Shown here piece after piece: positions 21,575 through 33,594 of a stretch of DNA of 64,000 nt (the stretch's first letter is position 1; the number at the start of each line of letters is the position of its first letter). The notes under the pieces were generated by a model. That model had not been told where the DNA came from, ran no database searches, and saw only the letters and a list, made by a program, of their open reading frames with translations. A program made the position numbers and the translations under genes. Source of the stretch: Corydoras sp. C115 (Eukaryota > Chordata > Actinopteri > Siluriformes > Callichthyidae); contig JAFMOC010000445.1 of assembly GCA_019802505.1 (NCBI GenBank), positions 155,001 through 219,000 of the forward strand, in the 5' to 3' direction.

Positions 21575-21620
21575 AAAATTTGCCTATTTGTTTAGTTATA
21601 TTATGTTTTAAGAAAACATG

Positions 21621-21990
21621 GGGTGTAGTAGCTCAGTGGAGAGTGTGGTAGCTCAGTGGAGAGTGTGGTAGCTCAGTGGAGAGTGTGGTAGCTCAGTGGA
21701 GAGTGTGGTAGCTCAGTGGAGGGTGTGGTAGCTCAGTGGAGGGTGTGGTAGCTCAGTGGAGGGTGTGGTAGCTCCGTGGAGAGTGTGGTAGCTCACTGGT
21801 TAAGGTGTTGGGCTGTCAATCGAAAGGTTGTGGGTTTAAATCCCAGGTCCACTGAAGTTGCCAATGTTGTTCCTTGAGCAAGACTCTTAACCCTCATTGC
21901 TCCAGGGGGCGCTGTATGTAACCCTGTGTTCTGACCCAAACCAAGTTGGGATATTTGTCAGCGTCTGCTGAATAAATGACCAAAATGGAA
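21621..21990 (+). repeat. SINE family 2 with a 9-unit A-box array at its head
   Basis: 21621-21800 is nine 20-bp units of GAGTGTGGTAGCTCAGTGGA type; each contains a Pol III A-box-like TAGCTCAGTGG. The last unit runs into a tRNA-derived SINE: TAGCTCACTGG, GGTTTAAATCCC (B-box-like), CACTGAAGTTGCC, GGGGGCGCTGTATG, ending GTCTGCTGAATAAATG, an L2-like tail. Confidence 0.8.
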
Positions 21991-22749
21991 TGGGCTCCAG
22001 TGTGCTGAAATCATCCAGTGCAGAAAGCAGCTAATTCCAGCTACTGCCTTTTCCAGACTCTTTTTAATTAGCAGCCATTAAAATGATGAATTCTAACAAT
22101 CAACCTCCCGTCTTTCCCGATATTTCGAGCCCATCGCCGTCCCTTTAGAAAGAGCCAGCTCTTCAGCAAGTGCGCCATTTCGAACGGCCCGTGGATGGGA
22201 AGTGAAGAAAGATGGTGAAAAACAACAAGAAAGAAAAGAATCAACCTTGAGAGCTTCAAGGGGAAGAAAGCTCTCTTTTTCTCTCCCTTTAAAAATGTTG
22301 TAAATTGAATGTGCCAGTCTGCCGGAGAATCAGAGCGGCGGAGAAAAGGAGCAGCGAAAAAGATAGTTAGAGGGGTGCAGGAAGGAGGGGCGGACAAAGA
22401 TGGGCATTAGTCAGAGAATGGGGGTGAGAAAAAGGACAGAATCTCAATCTAAATTCGTTCAGCTGGGACCGGAAAAAAGGGCAAAGCCAGCAAGGTCAAT
22501 TCAACCAGGGTGACGTCGCACTTACACCGACCCAGCTGTTCGGCTCCGAGTGGTAATCTCTGAGCTTGATTGTCTTCGAGGGGTTTTTCTTGGTACGTGC
22601 AATCTCTGAATATCTACTTTCTTTCAGGTGTATGTGTGTGTGCGGTGTGGGGCGGGGTGGGGGTGGTGCCGATGGTGTTATGACGTCTGATGTGCCCGGT
22701 CGATAATCATTCACCCAATCATTCGTTCTAATTGAATCCACCGATCCTT
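21991..22749. other. Gene-free stretch
   Basis: Unique sequence, purine-rich at 22190-22440, with GTGTGTGTGCGG and GGGGCGGGGTGGGGGTGG near 22630-22670. No gene recognised. Confidence 0.35.
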
Positions 22750-22885
22750 AATGCGGACGTGGTGGTGCTGGGCGCTATCCCAATGAAACAGCCTGGACAG
22801 GTCGCCCACCCACAGCGGAGCGGACGCCCAAAAAACCACATTCACACACCCATTCACAGCTGGGGTCATTTCATGGAATCAACGA
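22750..22885 (-). repeat. Ancient SINE fragment related to family 1
   Basis: GGGCGCTATCCCA, CCTGGACAGGTCGCC and CACACACCCATTCACAGCTGGGGTCATTTCATGGAATCAA match the older, widely shared fish version of this SINE body in minus orientation. Confidence 0.5.
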
Positions 22886-23279
22886 ACCCACACGTTCAGT
22901 CACGGTGATGAACCCCAGCACCCCGCACCACTGCTGGGTTCAGTGAGGTCCTATGGCTGTGATTAGGTGGGAAGATTCGAGTCGACCTGTGGTTCTGTAA
23001 ACGTGATGTGGTCAGTCACATGAAGCCTGAAAGGTGAGGTGAGGTGAAGGGTTTGATGCGCCGTTGACTTCAGGATCAATCGCAGCTATTTTAAAAGATC
23101 TTGTGGGAAGAAAAGCTGTCAGAGGAGGCTTTTCAGGAGTCCGTGGTGGAAATGACAGGCGGCTGGACGAGCAGATGGGTGGCGAGAATTCTGAGGAGAG
23201 GAAATGTTCTGCTGATGCTGTAAAGCAGGAACCTGAGAACATGAGCATGAAGGTTTCTTATAGAATTTCAGGGGGAATT

Positions 23280-23622
23280 CATTCATTATCTTCCACTTTA
23301 TCCTCTATTAGGGACACGGGGGGGTTCCCCATGCCCATCCAGGGGAGAACGTCTCGGGCGCCGGGCAGATACAGCCAGGACAGGGCGCCAATCTATCGCT
23401 GGGCACACACTCACTCACACAAATACACTCTACATGGGGCAATTTGGAGAACTCAATTGACTTGATACATGGTTTTGGACTGTGGGAGGAAACCGGAGAA
23501 CCCGGAGGAAACCCACGCAGACACGGGGAGAACATGGAAACTCCACCCAGATGGGGATTCGAACCGGGAATCCCTAGCGCTGAGAGGAGAACGTGCTGAC
23601 CACTAAGCCACCGTGCCGCCTC
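23280..23622 (-). repeat. SINE family 1, full-length copy
   Basis: Approximate target-site duplication TCAGGGGGAATT (23268-23279) and TCGGGGGGATTT after the head. Tail is a short CATTCATT. Confidence 0.85.
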
Positions 23623-23639
23623 GGGGGGATTTTCAATTG

Positions 23640-23865
23640 AAATGTGCATGGGAATCCAGGTTTCAATGTCCTCCCCATGTCTGCGTGGGTTTCCTCTGGG
23701 TTCTCTGGTTGTCTCCCACAGTCTTAAAACATGGATTCAAGGTGAATTGGCTGCTCTAAGTTGTCTGTATATAGTGACTGTGTGCCCACGGATGGAGAAC
23801 GCTTTCCCCTGGAAGGGGACCCCTCCCCACCCCCCGACTCTAGTACCTAGTAAAGGATTAATTGG
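23640..23865 (+). repeat. SINE family 1, older-subfamily body and 3' end
   Basis: Starts inside the body (AATCCAGGTTTCAATGTC) and ends TAGTACCTAGTAAAGGATTAATTGGATG. It has the AATTGGCTGCTCTAAG version of the body. Head and A box are missing. Confidence 0.65.
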
Positions 23866-24922
23866 ATGAAAAATGAGATAAAACGAAATTTCATTACGTC
23901 ATTCAGCAGACATATTTGTCTGAAGTGTTTTTTTAGCAACTTTGTAGACGGAAGGTCGCAGCCGCCGCGCCCACGGAAAGCAACTCAAGTGAAAGTGCAT
24001 TGTGGGTCCTGCCATGCTATAACATATGACTCACAGCAGGAAATCAGACTCTCATCTGACTCAGATGACGATCTGCAATGTTTATTATTACTAAAGTGCA
24101 TGAAAACGATGGATGGATGGATGGATGGATGGATGGAGCAGTGTATAAGGTTCAGATCTCTACAGCTCGCTCATGAGAAAGTGTTCCCGAGCCTGAAACA
24201 GCAGCAACGAGCTTTAATTAGTCTTAACAAATCAAGAGTCAATAAATTAGCATGAATCAAATGCGCTCTTAAGGAGCTTCTTCAGCTCTATTTGCCAGTT
24301 AACTTTTGCTTCATTGAAATAATGGAGCAGAGAAAGGCGTTCTGATTCGACGCTCAACGCCGATGAACATTAACGATTACCTTGTTTGGATTTACTCTTA
24401 TTTTCTCTGAACTCATTCATATCCTGTTCCTGCACACAAAAAAAACGCCCATTACTGTTTGATGACATCATTTTATTCCAAATTTAGCCTTCATTTATGA
24501 CACCTCCCATCCCAAGAGCACCGTGGCAGCCCAGTGCCAGTGCCACCTCCATCACACCTGCACCAATGACCATTTCTTTTTACCTACCCAGAGACAGGCA
24601 CACAACGAGGGAGGGATTGGACACGCATTCACTATCCTCTGCTGTACCATTGGAATGGCCAGTAGGGGTTGCTGTTGCAGTTGAATGCCTTTTTACTAAA
24701 GCAGAAACTCAGAAAACTCACAATTCTTACTGATGCCTACAAAAATCAGTGTTATTTCTGGAGAACACGCTGTCTGCCAATTAAGCCACAAGAAATAAAC
24801 ACACAATGATCACGTGAATCCTTAAAATTAATTTAGAATCAGAACATGTTGATATTTTTTCGTAGATCAATACTAAATGCTGTTGTGTAAATGTATGTGT
24901 AAATTAATTATACAGGGATATG
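23866..24922. other. Gene-free stretch with an (ATGG)n run
   Basis: 24109-24136 is an (ATGG)n microsatellite. The rest is unique AT-rich DNA. No gene recognised. Confidence 0.4.
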
Positions 24923-24935
24923 TGTGAAAGAAAAT

Positions 24936-25628
24936 TCATCCATCCATTATCTTCCGCTTTATCCTCTATTAGGGTCGCGGGGAGGTTCCCCATGCCCATC
25001 CAGGGGAGAAAGTTTCGGGCGCTGGGCAGATACACCCAGGACAGGGGGGCAATCTATCACTGGGCACACACTCACTCACACAGACACACTATATATGGGA
25101 CAATTTTGAGAATTCAATTGACTTGATCCATATTTTTGGACTGTGGGAGGAAACCAGAGAATCCGGAGGAAACCCACGAGGACACGGGGAGAACATGGAA
25201 ACTCCACCCAGATGGGGATTCATCATCTTGATATTTTGTACTTAAGTGTCTTAAAATAGACACTTAAGTGTCTTGCCTATTTCATTCATTCATTATCTCC
25301 TGCTTTATCCTTTATTAGGGTCGCGGTGGGGTTCCCAATGCCCATCCAGGGGAGAACGTTTCGGGCGCTGGGCAGATACACCCAGGACAGGGCGCCAATC
25401 CATCGCTGGGCACACACTCACTCACACAGACACACTCTATATGGGGCAATTTGGAGAATTCAATCGACTCGATCCATGTTTTTGGACTGTGGGAGGAAAC
25501 CAAAGAATCCAGAGGAAGCCCACGCGGACACGGGGAGAACATGGAAACTCCACCCAGATTGGGATTCGAACCAGGAATCCCTAGCGCTGAGAGGCGAACG
25601 TGCTGACCACTAAGCCACCGTGCCACCG
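24936..25628 (-). repeat. Composite SINE: two units inserted as one
   Basis: Read on the minus strand: a full SINE family 1 unit (25628 to about 25276), about 55 bp of unique DNA (25275-25220), then a second unit missing everything before the B-box region (25219-24936). The whole block is bounded by one target-site duplication, TGTGAAAGAAAAT at 24923-24935 and TGTGAAAGACAAT at 25629-25641. The unique spacer matches the DNA beside the SINE at 21225-21574. Confidence 0.8.
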
Positions 25629-25641
25629 TGTGAAAGACAAT

Positions 25642-27712
25642 ATCCAATAAAATGTCAGAATACTGAACGTGAGATCACAGTAAATCAGGTAAATTAACAG
25701 TGCTGTAAAGTCCCTACACGGGTTTCTGAAGTTTATTATCTGGGATTATTTTAATTGATCCGATTAAGCCGTTTGTTACGTTCCCACCCAAAGTGGTACA
25801 ATTAAGTCAGCTGAAGAACTAAGTGGACTCAACCGCCCGATTATCCTATTAGTGGATATTTTTTTCCTTATTGTCTGGACAGGGTCAATATTCACTCATC
25901 TCTAATTGGGGTTCAGGAAGCGTGAGGAATCCATTTCCCACCTAAATTGGTCGCCGCGGAGTCCTGACCTTTTGAACGTCTCTGCGGAAGCGCTTGAAAA
26001 GACTCGACAGAGTGACTCGAATCTCCTGCCAGTACAGGTCCACGGCCCTCGGATGGAAATAAATGTGATGTTGCACGAGGCTGTCACAACCACGGCGCAG
26101 GGAATGCACACTGCCATCCAAAGCACCTTCCATTTCGGGTCGGTCAGTGACGGCGGAGTGCTGACTAAACGGTGCAACATATAAATGACCATCATGCTCA
26201 GTCTGTGATTTATGATGGCGTGTCAGTGGTGGCTGTGATTAAGCAGAGATGTGTTACAGATTTATATAGACGGCCGGCTGGTGAGTGAGTGAGTGAGAGA
26301 GAGAGATTGAGTGAGCATGTAGTTAGTCCAGTTGTGCTGATGAGTGTGCATGCCGCTGGGAAGAAGGAGCATTTCATGCTGATAGGATGGAGCATCCCTC
26401 ATTGTGGTGCCACGTTCATAATAGATGAGATACAATTTAAAGACAGTCGAGCATGACAGAGCGGTGGTGGTGGTGGTGGTGGAGGTGGTGGAGTGAGCTG
26501 TAAGGCAGTGCTAATAATTAAGTGTTAATAAATATATAAATATAAATCAGCCAGAAGGAGTCACGTAACTAGGGGAACCTGAATCCTGAGGTTTGGACTT
26601 TGTTATAGTCAGAAAAAGGCAGCAGTGGGATTGAATTTCCAATCTCAGAGTATTCAGACATCATTCACTCTGGAATTCAGTAGAAATACTACAAGCTGAC
26701 ACATAGACCTTGAAACCTGACATGGAACCTGCGTCACACATCACATATCCTGAGCCGTGCGACGTGTTATTACCATTTTATGACTGCCACCACAGCACGG
26801 CCGAATCCCGATTCTGATGTGAGGTCTTGATTTTCTAAAGAAAACAAAGAACATATGTTCTTATTATGTGCTTTCAAATATATAATGGTCCATCGCTGAG
26901 AGCTGGGAAGCAAACGCTGCACATTGTGTAACATAACCTGAATACAGACAGCTCATAATCCACCTGTAACAGCGCAGCCTAATGATATTGTTCTTTGGCG
27001 GCATCCACGTTCGGCTTGGACTGGATTCCGAACTCGGCAGTCGGATCTGCGGGCGATTTTCAGCTAATTAACATTTATCATGTCATTTGATATTCAGTGA
27101 AGGGAGTGGAATTAGTTAAATATCCACAGTGTCTTTATTAAAACGCAAAATAAAGACGGATTTGCACGATATTAAACCTTAAGGACATAAATTATGATGT
27201 GTTCATATTTAGTTATATAATTAGGTAAGGATTAGGAGGGAGTGGAGAAGGTTGCCATGACGAAGCAAGTTCAATCAAACATGGCATGTGATGTTCTAAA
27301 GAAAAAAAGACCCAAAAAACAAAAGTAGCTTTGAAAAAGAAACAAAAATTCTAATTCAAAGAAAAATGCATGCAAAAATTAATTTGTGACTGTAATTTAG
27401 CTAATTGATGTGTTTTCTCTTAATTATTGTCTGCTGCGTTCACCAATCAAATGGTTTCCCTTCGAGTATTTCTACCTGCATTACCCAATCGAGGATGTTC
27501 TAGCTTTATTCCTTCGTGTGGTTCATTTGCGTGTGTGTGTGTGTGTGTGTGTTTATCTGAACTTGGACATTGTCTCCACGCCGCAAAGGCGGCCAAACCG
27601 TGAGAAAAGTTCTATGGTGTTTGTGGGTGGCTTTATGGTTCTGTTAGCTTCACATTGCTGAGCACATGAGTCTACACCCTGAGGTGTCTTTGGAGGAGGG
27701 GGGATTGTGTGT

Positions 27713-27757
<45 letters not shown>

Positions 27758-27863
27758 GTGTAAAATGTATCTATAGAAACTCTGCTTTGGCTTCATTCCT
27801 CCGTTGCCTTTGCATTGCTGTAAACGAGTATTTTTATCCTAAAGGGTTAAACTTGGACACATT
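25642..27863. other. Gene-free stretch with microsatellites
   Basis: Holds (GAGT)n then (GA)n at 26281-26306, (GGT)n at 26463-26492, and GT runs at 27530-27552 and 27713-27754. 25905-26190 is open on both strands for about 90 codons but matches nothing I know. No gene assigned. Confidence 0.4.
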
Positions 27864-28121
27864 CTACCACACTGCAAAAAAATCCATGTCAAAAAAATAA
27901 AAAAATAAATAAATAAGCTAGAAAAATGGACATGAATCAAATCGAATTATCTGCCAGTGTAGTGAGAACATTTATCATGTTGAGATTTCTTTAAAAAAAA
28001 AAAAAGGTACTGAAAGTCTAAATTGTTTATCTTACTTAGAAATCTATTCAAGTCAAAAACAAGATCTGTTACACTTTTTAAGAACTTGTGAGTTGTTACA
28101 CTTTCGTGTTTTGCAGTGTAG
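27864..28121. mobile_element. MITE with CTACACTGCAAAA terminal repeats
   Basis: 258 bp. Left end CTACCACACTGCAAAAAA; right end TTTTGCAGTGTAG, its inverted repeat apart from a two-base insertion at left. The AT-rich interior has no coding capacity. A second, damaged copy is at 7560-7790. Superfamily is not assigned: CACT ends hint at CACTA but the flanking duplication is unclear. Confidence 0.7.
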
Positions 28122-28269
28122 CAGCTGTAGGATTTGAATGGATCAGAGGATTTGAGTGAATGGATTCATTTAGATATCAAGGGAAAAAATTTGAAAAAAT
28201 GAGAGGCTGACTGTTCGAGCAGGTTGTGTGGTGGTGGAAAACGTAAACCTTAACCTGACTTTGTTAACC

Positions 28270-28358
28270 ACCTGAGACGCAATACAATCATCATCATCAC
28301 ATACAATCATCAACATCACATACAATCATCAACATCACATACAATCATCAACATCACA
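28270..28358. repeat. 19-bp minisatellite
   Basis: Four or so copies of ACAATCATCAACATCACAT in tandem. Confidence 0.8.
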
Positions 28359-28854
28359 TCAGACGTAAAAGGACAACAGACTGAACTGAACAAAACTCTG
28401 AACGTCAGGCGAGCAGCTGAATCGGAGTCAATGGCGAGAGGAATCAGCGAGGGAGTCAGGAGCGCTGTGAGGAGCATGAGATTCAGATAATGAGGAATTA
28501 ACGAGTGGCCACACGAAACACTAATACGAAGAAATGCACACAAAGGCACGTAGATCAAAAGATCAGCTCAGTGAGCTGAGGAAGTGCAAGAGCAGATCCG
28601 TGATGGGCTCCTCCTCCGGGGGCCAAAGTCCAGGCTCTTCAGTCAGACGAGGAGGGGGCCGGTCACGGACGGCCGCCGGAGGAGAAGGACCACCACGAAG
28701 TGAGAAAAGGGGGAAAAAAAGAGGAGCAGAGCAGAGGAGACGGTTCCACAGGACGGAGAATGAAGGACAGTTCTGAGACACTGACGTAGAACATGCACGA
28801 CCACACGGTTCCGTCTCGCAAGGAAATGCACAGGAACACCACAACACACAACAC
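28359..28854. other. GC- and purine-rich gene-free stretch
   Basis: 28580-28780 is purine-rich on the plus strand (GAGGAGGGGGCCGG, GGCCGCCGGAGGAGAAGG). The open frames seen on both strands here are explained by composition. No gene recognised. Confidence 0.35.
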
Positions 28855-29118
28855 ACTACAGCCACAGTGACCAACACATAAACAAACACACACACTACAG
28901 CCACAGTGACAAACACAACACACACTACAGCCACGGTGACCAACACAACACACAACACACACACTACAGCGACAGTGACAAACACAACACACACTACAGC
29001 CACGGTGACCAACACAACACACAACACACACACTACAGCCACAGTGACCAACACAACACACACTACAGCCACGGTGACCAACACAACACACACTACAGCC
29101 ACGGTGACCAACACATAA
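28855..29118. repeat. Minisatellite of about 30 bp with a 12-bp variant insert
   Basis: Units built on ACACACTACAGCCACGGTGACCAA; some carry an extra CACAACACACAA-like 12 bases, giving alternating 30- and 42-bp periods. Position 9 or so of the core varies (CAGTGAC, CGGTGAC), so the array has internal subtypes. Confidence 0.85.
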
Positions 29119-29177
29119 CACAACACACACTACTACATAAACACACAAACGCACAGAACCAACCTAATGCACTTATT

Positions 29178-29517
29178 ACTCCATCCATCCATTAAATTCC
29201 ACTTTATCCTCTATTAGGGTCGCGGGGGGGTTCCCCATGCCCATCCAGGGGAGAACGTTTCGGGCGCTGGGCAGATAGACCCAGGACAGGGCGTTAATCT
29301 ATCACTGGGCACACACTCACTCACACAAACACACTCTATATGGGGCAATTTGGAGAATTCAGTTGAACTTGATCCATGTTTTTGGACTGTGGGAGGAACC
29401 CGGAGAACCCGGAGGAAACCCATGCGGACACGGGGAGAACATGGAAACTGCACCAAGATTGGGATTCGAACCGGGAATCCCTAGGTCTGAGAGGAGAACA
29501 TGCTAACCACTAAGCCT
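29178..29517 (-). repeat. SINE family 1, head slightly truncated
   Basis: Tail CCATCCATCC at left; the head ends at CCACTAAGCCTC instead of GCCACCGTGCCGCC. No clear target-site duplication. An AT microsatellite follows at 29521-29543. Confidence 0.8.
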
Positions 29518-30055
29518 CTACATATATAAATATATATATATATAATGTGTGTGTGTTTGTGTAGATGTATAAATACGTCTTTGTTGTTGTAATATTCAGT
29601 GTTCGGATTTAAACTCGAGACATTTCTCTCTAAGTCGACCAAGTGATTGGAGTATTTCATCAAACTGACCTCAATCATACATTTTATTTACTCTAACTTG
29701 TCACGATGTTTTCATCAGTTCGTGGTTTGGTTTCTGGCATTTCAGAAATGTCAGATCCTTTTAGCTTCTTGTCAAAGTGTCTGCAGTAACGGAGCAAATT
29801 GAGTATCAGCTTCTACATGCCCTTTATTTGTTCTCATTTAAATGCTCCAATCGAAGGCAGCGCTGATCTACATGCACCGATATCATCACGGTTCTGTCTC
29901 CTAATGCGAAAACACCGAGACTTCAAATTTAAACATCGGAATCGAAGCCGCTGCGGAGCGGAAGGTTTCTGCCACGTGTTTGTGGATGATAACAGTTAAC
30001 TGTCCAGAGCGGGACAGTAATCAATAATGTGAATAACATGATTTATTAATATCAC
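29518..30055. other. Gene-free stretch
   Basis: Short AT/GT microsatellite at 29521-29560, otherwise unique sequence. No gene recognised. Confidence 0.35.
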
Positions 30056-30352
30056 TGAGCTGGCTTAGTGGTGAACACGTCCACCTGTCAGCGCTGGGGA
30101 CGCAGGTTCAAATCCCAATCTGGGTTTTTTTTTATGTTCTCCCCTGTGTCTTTGGTTTCCTCCCACAGTCCAAAAACATGGATTCAAGGTGAAATTATAT
30201 CGTGTGTGTGTGTCCTATCCTGGGTGTATCTGCACAGCACCTAAAACGTTTTCCCCTAGATGGGCATGGGGAACCTCCCCACAACCCTAGTCTCTAGTAT
30301 AGGATTAAGCAGAAGATAATGAGACGAGACGAGACGAGACGAGATGAGACGT
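30056..30352 (+). repeat. SINE family 1, older subfamily with (GAGAC)n tail
   Basis: A box TGGCTTAGTGG, B-box-like GGTTCAAATCC, a shortened body, CCCTAGTCTCTAGTATAGGATTAAGCAGAAGATAATGAGAC and a (GAGAC)n tail at 30331-30352. The ending CTAGTxxCTAGTATAGGATTAAG marks this subfamily. Confidence 0.8.
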
Positions 30353-31174
30353 AGGTTGGGTGTTATTTAATGTTCTAAATGTTGGAGCAGTGGTATGATT
30401 TTGTGATTTTGGGAGAAAGGCCTCCCCAGCTTGGTGCTATTATGTTCTGTAACTGGGTTTGGACTGATATTCAGCTGGTCATCAATCATCCAGTAATTAC
30501 GGAAAGGTGATCTGATTCTGAATCATTTAACATTTCGGTGAAATTGCAGCGGGGTGCAGTCCCACCTCTGTGTGCTGTAATTAGACAACCCAGCAATCAT
30601 TTAAAGAATAAACATCAGCTGTAGCACCGAGCCGAACTTATTTAGACAAAATGACGGTTGTATATCAGACACGGCTTTTCATAATGTCACATAAACACAC
30701 GGTTCAAAACTATTAAAAGCATCGCTGTCTGCCTCACCCTCACTCACCATCAACTCACTCTCTCTCTCTCTCTCTTCATTTAAACCCCAATACCTCACCT
30801 ACCTCACCTCTCCTCATCTCCCTCCCTCTCTCTCTCTCTCTACCACACACACGTACAAACCAGGGAATTACGGACTGAAATAAACCCTCCTCACCTTGAA
30901 GGTGAAATGGAAAATCTATGGAGTGCCTAATGCACAGGAAACCTAATTCCGTTGTACTTGTGAGGAACCGTGGTCTGATTTCCAAGTTGATTTAACAATA
31001 AGGAGAGTTCATACTCATTTAAAAGCTTATTTAAAACGACTCACATTAATTATCCAATCCCCGGAGAGTCTCGTGTGTCGGTTTGTCTTTCCAAACATGC
31101 ATCAAGCTGTCAGATTTATTTTATCCTTCTACACACACATCAAACCTCGTTCTGTTTTAGAATTTACATTACGC
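30353..31174. other. Gene-free stretch
   Basis: Contains (CT)n runs at 30759-30774 and 30823-30842. Unique sequence otherwise; no gene recognised. Confidence 0.35.
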
Positions 31175-31187
31175 TGTTAACACTCGT

Positions 31188-31520
31188 GGCGGCACGCTGG
31201 CTCAGTGGTCGGCACGTTCTCCTCTCAGCACTAGGGATTCCCGGTTCGAATCCCCATCTGGGTGGAGTTTCCATGTTCTCCCCGTGTCCGCGTGGGTTTC
31301 CTCCGGGTTCTCCGGTTTCCTCCCTCAGTCCAAAAACATGGATCAAGTCAATTGAATTCTCGAAATTGCCCCATATAGAGTGTGTCTGTGTGAGTGAGTG
31401 TGTGCCCAGCGATAGATTGGCACCCTGTTCTGGGTGTATCTGCCCAGCACCCGAAACGTTCTCCCCTGGATGGGGACCCTAATATAGGATAAAGCGGAAG
31501 ATAATGAATGAATAAATGAA
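31188..31520 (+). repeat. SINE family 1 with small internal deletion
   Basis: Perfect 13-bp duplication TGTTAACACTCGT at 31175-31187 and 31521-31533. The stretch GGGCATGGGGAACCCCCC is missing (CCCCTGGATGGGGACCC), so this copy lacks the C run. Confidence 0.9.
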
Positions 31521-31533
31521 TGTTAACACTCGT

Positions 31534-32257
31534 TAGCCGTTTCGGATCAAACGCAGGGAAATGAAACCGTTCCGTGTTTTATTTCATATAAAGGTCAGAG
31601 GGAAACAAACTGCAGGCCCTGACCTGTTCACCTGCTGCAGCTTCACCCTGAGAGCGGAGGGTGAAGATCCTCTCTAACTTTATTCAGAATGCATCCCTCC
31701 ATTATGTCCCCCCGCCCCCCCCCACGCTGATTTAAGTAAGATCAAAAAATCCCGAGCAATAATTAGTAATGACTAAAATCTGGATTTTAAGTGCCTCAGG
31801 AATAATAGTGGGCTTTCAAGCCTGAATTAGTCCATTAGCGCGGCCTTTTTGTTAAATGCAAACACATGACAGACAGGATGCTGAAATGTCAGCTGGATCT
31901 CAATCACTGTGAAATCTGATGAATCAGCAGCGGCCCTTGCCTTCTTATCCACACATCTAAATCCATATTCATTATAAATACAGCTCGTTTCAGATTTCAT
32001 TGCTTTTCACATATTAAAAACTCTTATTTATCACAATTAACTTGTGTTTTACTTTTTGTACCATAAGAATAAATAATCATAGATTTCTGCATGTGAATCA
32101 ATAACTCATTTAAATATAACCTGCAGATCAGTTCCCTGTTTCAGATTCAATGAACCGACTCTGAACTGAACTGATTCGTTTCTATAAAAGACTGTTTACA
32201 CACACACATACATACATATAAACACACACATACGCACACACACAATACATACACACA
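31534..32257. other. Gene-free stretch, part possibly regulatory
   Basis: 31740-31960 is unique, not repeat-like, and contains several homeodomain-type TAATTAG/AATTAG motifs. It could be a conserved enhancer; only comparison with other fish could show that. Confidence 0.25.
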
Positions 32258-32270
32258 CACACATATACAT

Positions 32271-32610
32271 TCATTCATTATCTTCTGCTTTATCCTATAT
32301 TTGGGTCACGGGGGGGTCCCCATGCCCATCCAGGGGAGAAGGTTTCGGGCGCTGGGCAGATACACCCAGGACAGGGCGCCAATCCATCGCTGGGCACACA
32401 CTCACTCACACAGACACACTCTATATGGGGCAATTTGGAGAACTCAATTGACTTGATCCATGTTTTTGGAATGTGGGAGGAAACCGGAGAACCCGGAGGA
32501 AACCCACGCGGACACGGGGAGAACATGGAAACTCCACCCAGATGGCGAATCGAACCGGGAATTCCTAGTGCAGAGAGGAGAACGTGCTGACCACAAAGCC
32601 ACCGTGCCGC
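32271..32610 (-). repeat. SINE family 1, full-length copy in a CA-rich site
   Basis: Target-site duplication CACACATATACAT at 32258-32270 and 32611-32623. Confidence 0.9.
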
Positions 32611-32623
32611 CACACATATACAT

Positions 32624-33594
32624 ACATATATATATATATATATACAAACAGGCAAACACACATTCATACACACACAAAACAGTGAGAACACACAGACTGC
32701 ACACTGATGTCAGACTGAATCAGTCATGTCAGACTAATCTGTTCAGGTTAAAGATTACTGAGCTATTTACATTTCACAGAGGTAATCCTCAGGATTATGA
32801 TAACTGATCCATACTACAAGTGTCCACTGGATTATTATAAACATTTCTGCTTCAAACGAAAACCGATATGTACTTTGCATTCTAAATCACAGTCCAGTGT
32901 GTGCATATGTGTGTGTGTTGGTGACAATACCATAAAATCATGTGTATGTGTGTGTATGTGTGTGTGTGTGTGTGTGTGTGCCAGACGTCCACCAGCACCG
33001 TGACATTGGTTTGGCTGCCTTTCATATCCACTGGCTTGAGCATGAACTGGTTGCCCGGAATATTTTGAAGGTAAGGTGACCTGTTAAACCAAATTATCTA
33101 CCTCCCTGTAAACTAATTTATCACGATCGAGAAACAGCTCCATATAAGTCATTAACAAACCGGCTGAGGAGGCCGTACAGGAGAGGGCACGAAGCCCCGG
33201 GGAATCTTCACTGGTGGTGATGATGGACTAGGCTGACCTTCTTAAGTTAGTAAGGTTGTTTGTGGCCACAAATCACAGAAATGCAGTACATCCAGAACTT
33301 TTGTCGGAATTAGCACCTCACATTTCAGGTGCGGGATCATCAGTGTTGAAATTAAAATCTACGACCTGTATTAAATCGCAGCGTGATGCAATTTAATGTC
33401 TCTTCACTAAAATAAACCAAAGCCTGTTATACAGAGCGAGTTACAGTCTCACATCTGATACCAAAATGATACACATGAAATTTGGGACATGTTATTAGAA
33501 GATAAAAGGGTTTAGAATATGTATCAGACAAAAGACGCTTTACTGTCGTAGGACACCGACACATCACACCTGCAGGAGGTTTATCAGACAGCAA
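32624..33594. other. Gene-free stretch with GT microsatellite
   Basis: TA run at 32627-32644 and GT-rich run at about 32938-32980. No gene recognised. Confidence 0.35.

Noticed and set aside
21621..21800. CRISPR-like direct repeats
   Set aside because: The 20-bp units abut without spacers, and the window is vertebrate DNA.
21781..21850. Possible genuine tRNA gene in the SINE heads
   Set aside because: A and B boxes are present but the sequence does not fold into a convincing cloverleaf with an anticodon stem, and it continues into a SINE body.
25905..26195. Possible transposase piece (LNWSPRSPDL) in an open frame
   Set aside because: The SPDL motif recalls Tc1/mariner transposases, but the following residues do not match that family and no terminal repeats were found.
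28563..29154. Valine/cysteine-rich minus-strand frames of 160-190 codons
   Set aside because: Explained by the minisatellite at 28855-29118 and a GC-rich flank. No recognisable signal, domain or splice structure.
31188..31482. Recurring proteins with CPRGFPPGSPVSSHSPKTW and HIECVCVSECVPSD
   Set aside because: These are translations of the SINE family 1 body, seen at every full copy in the window.
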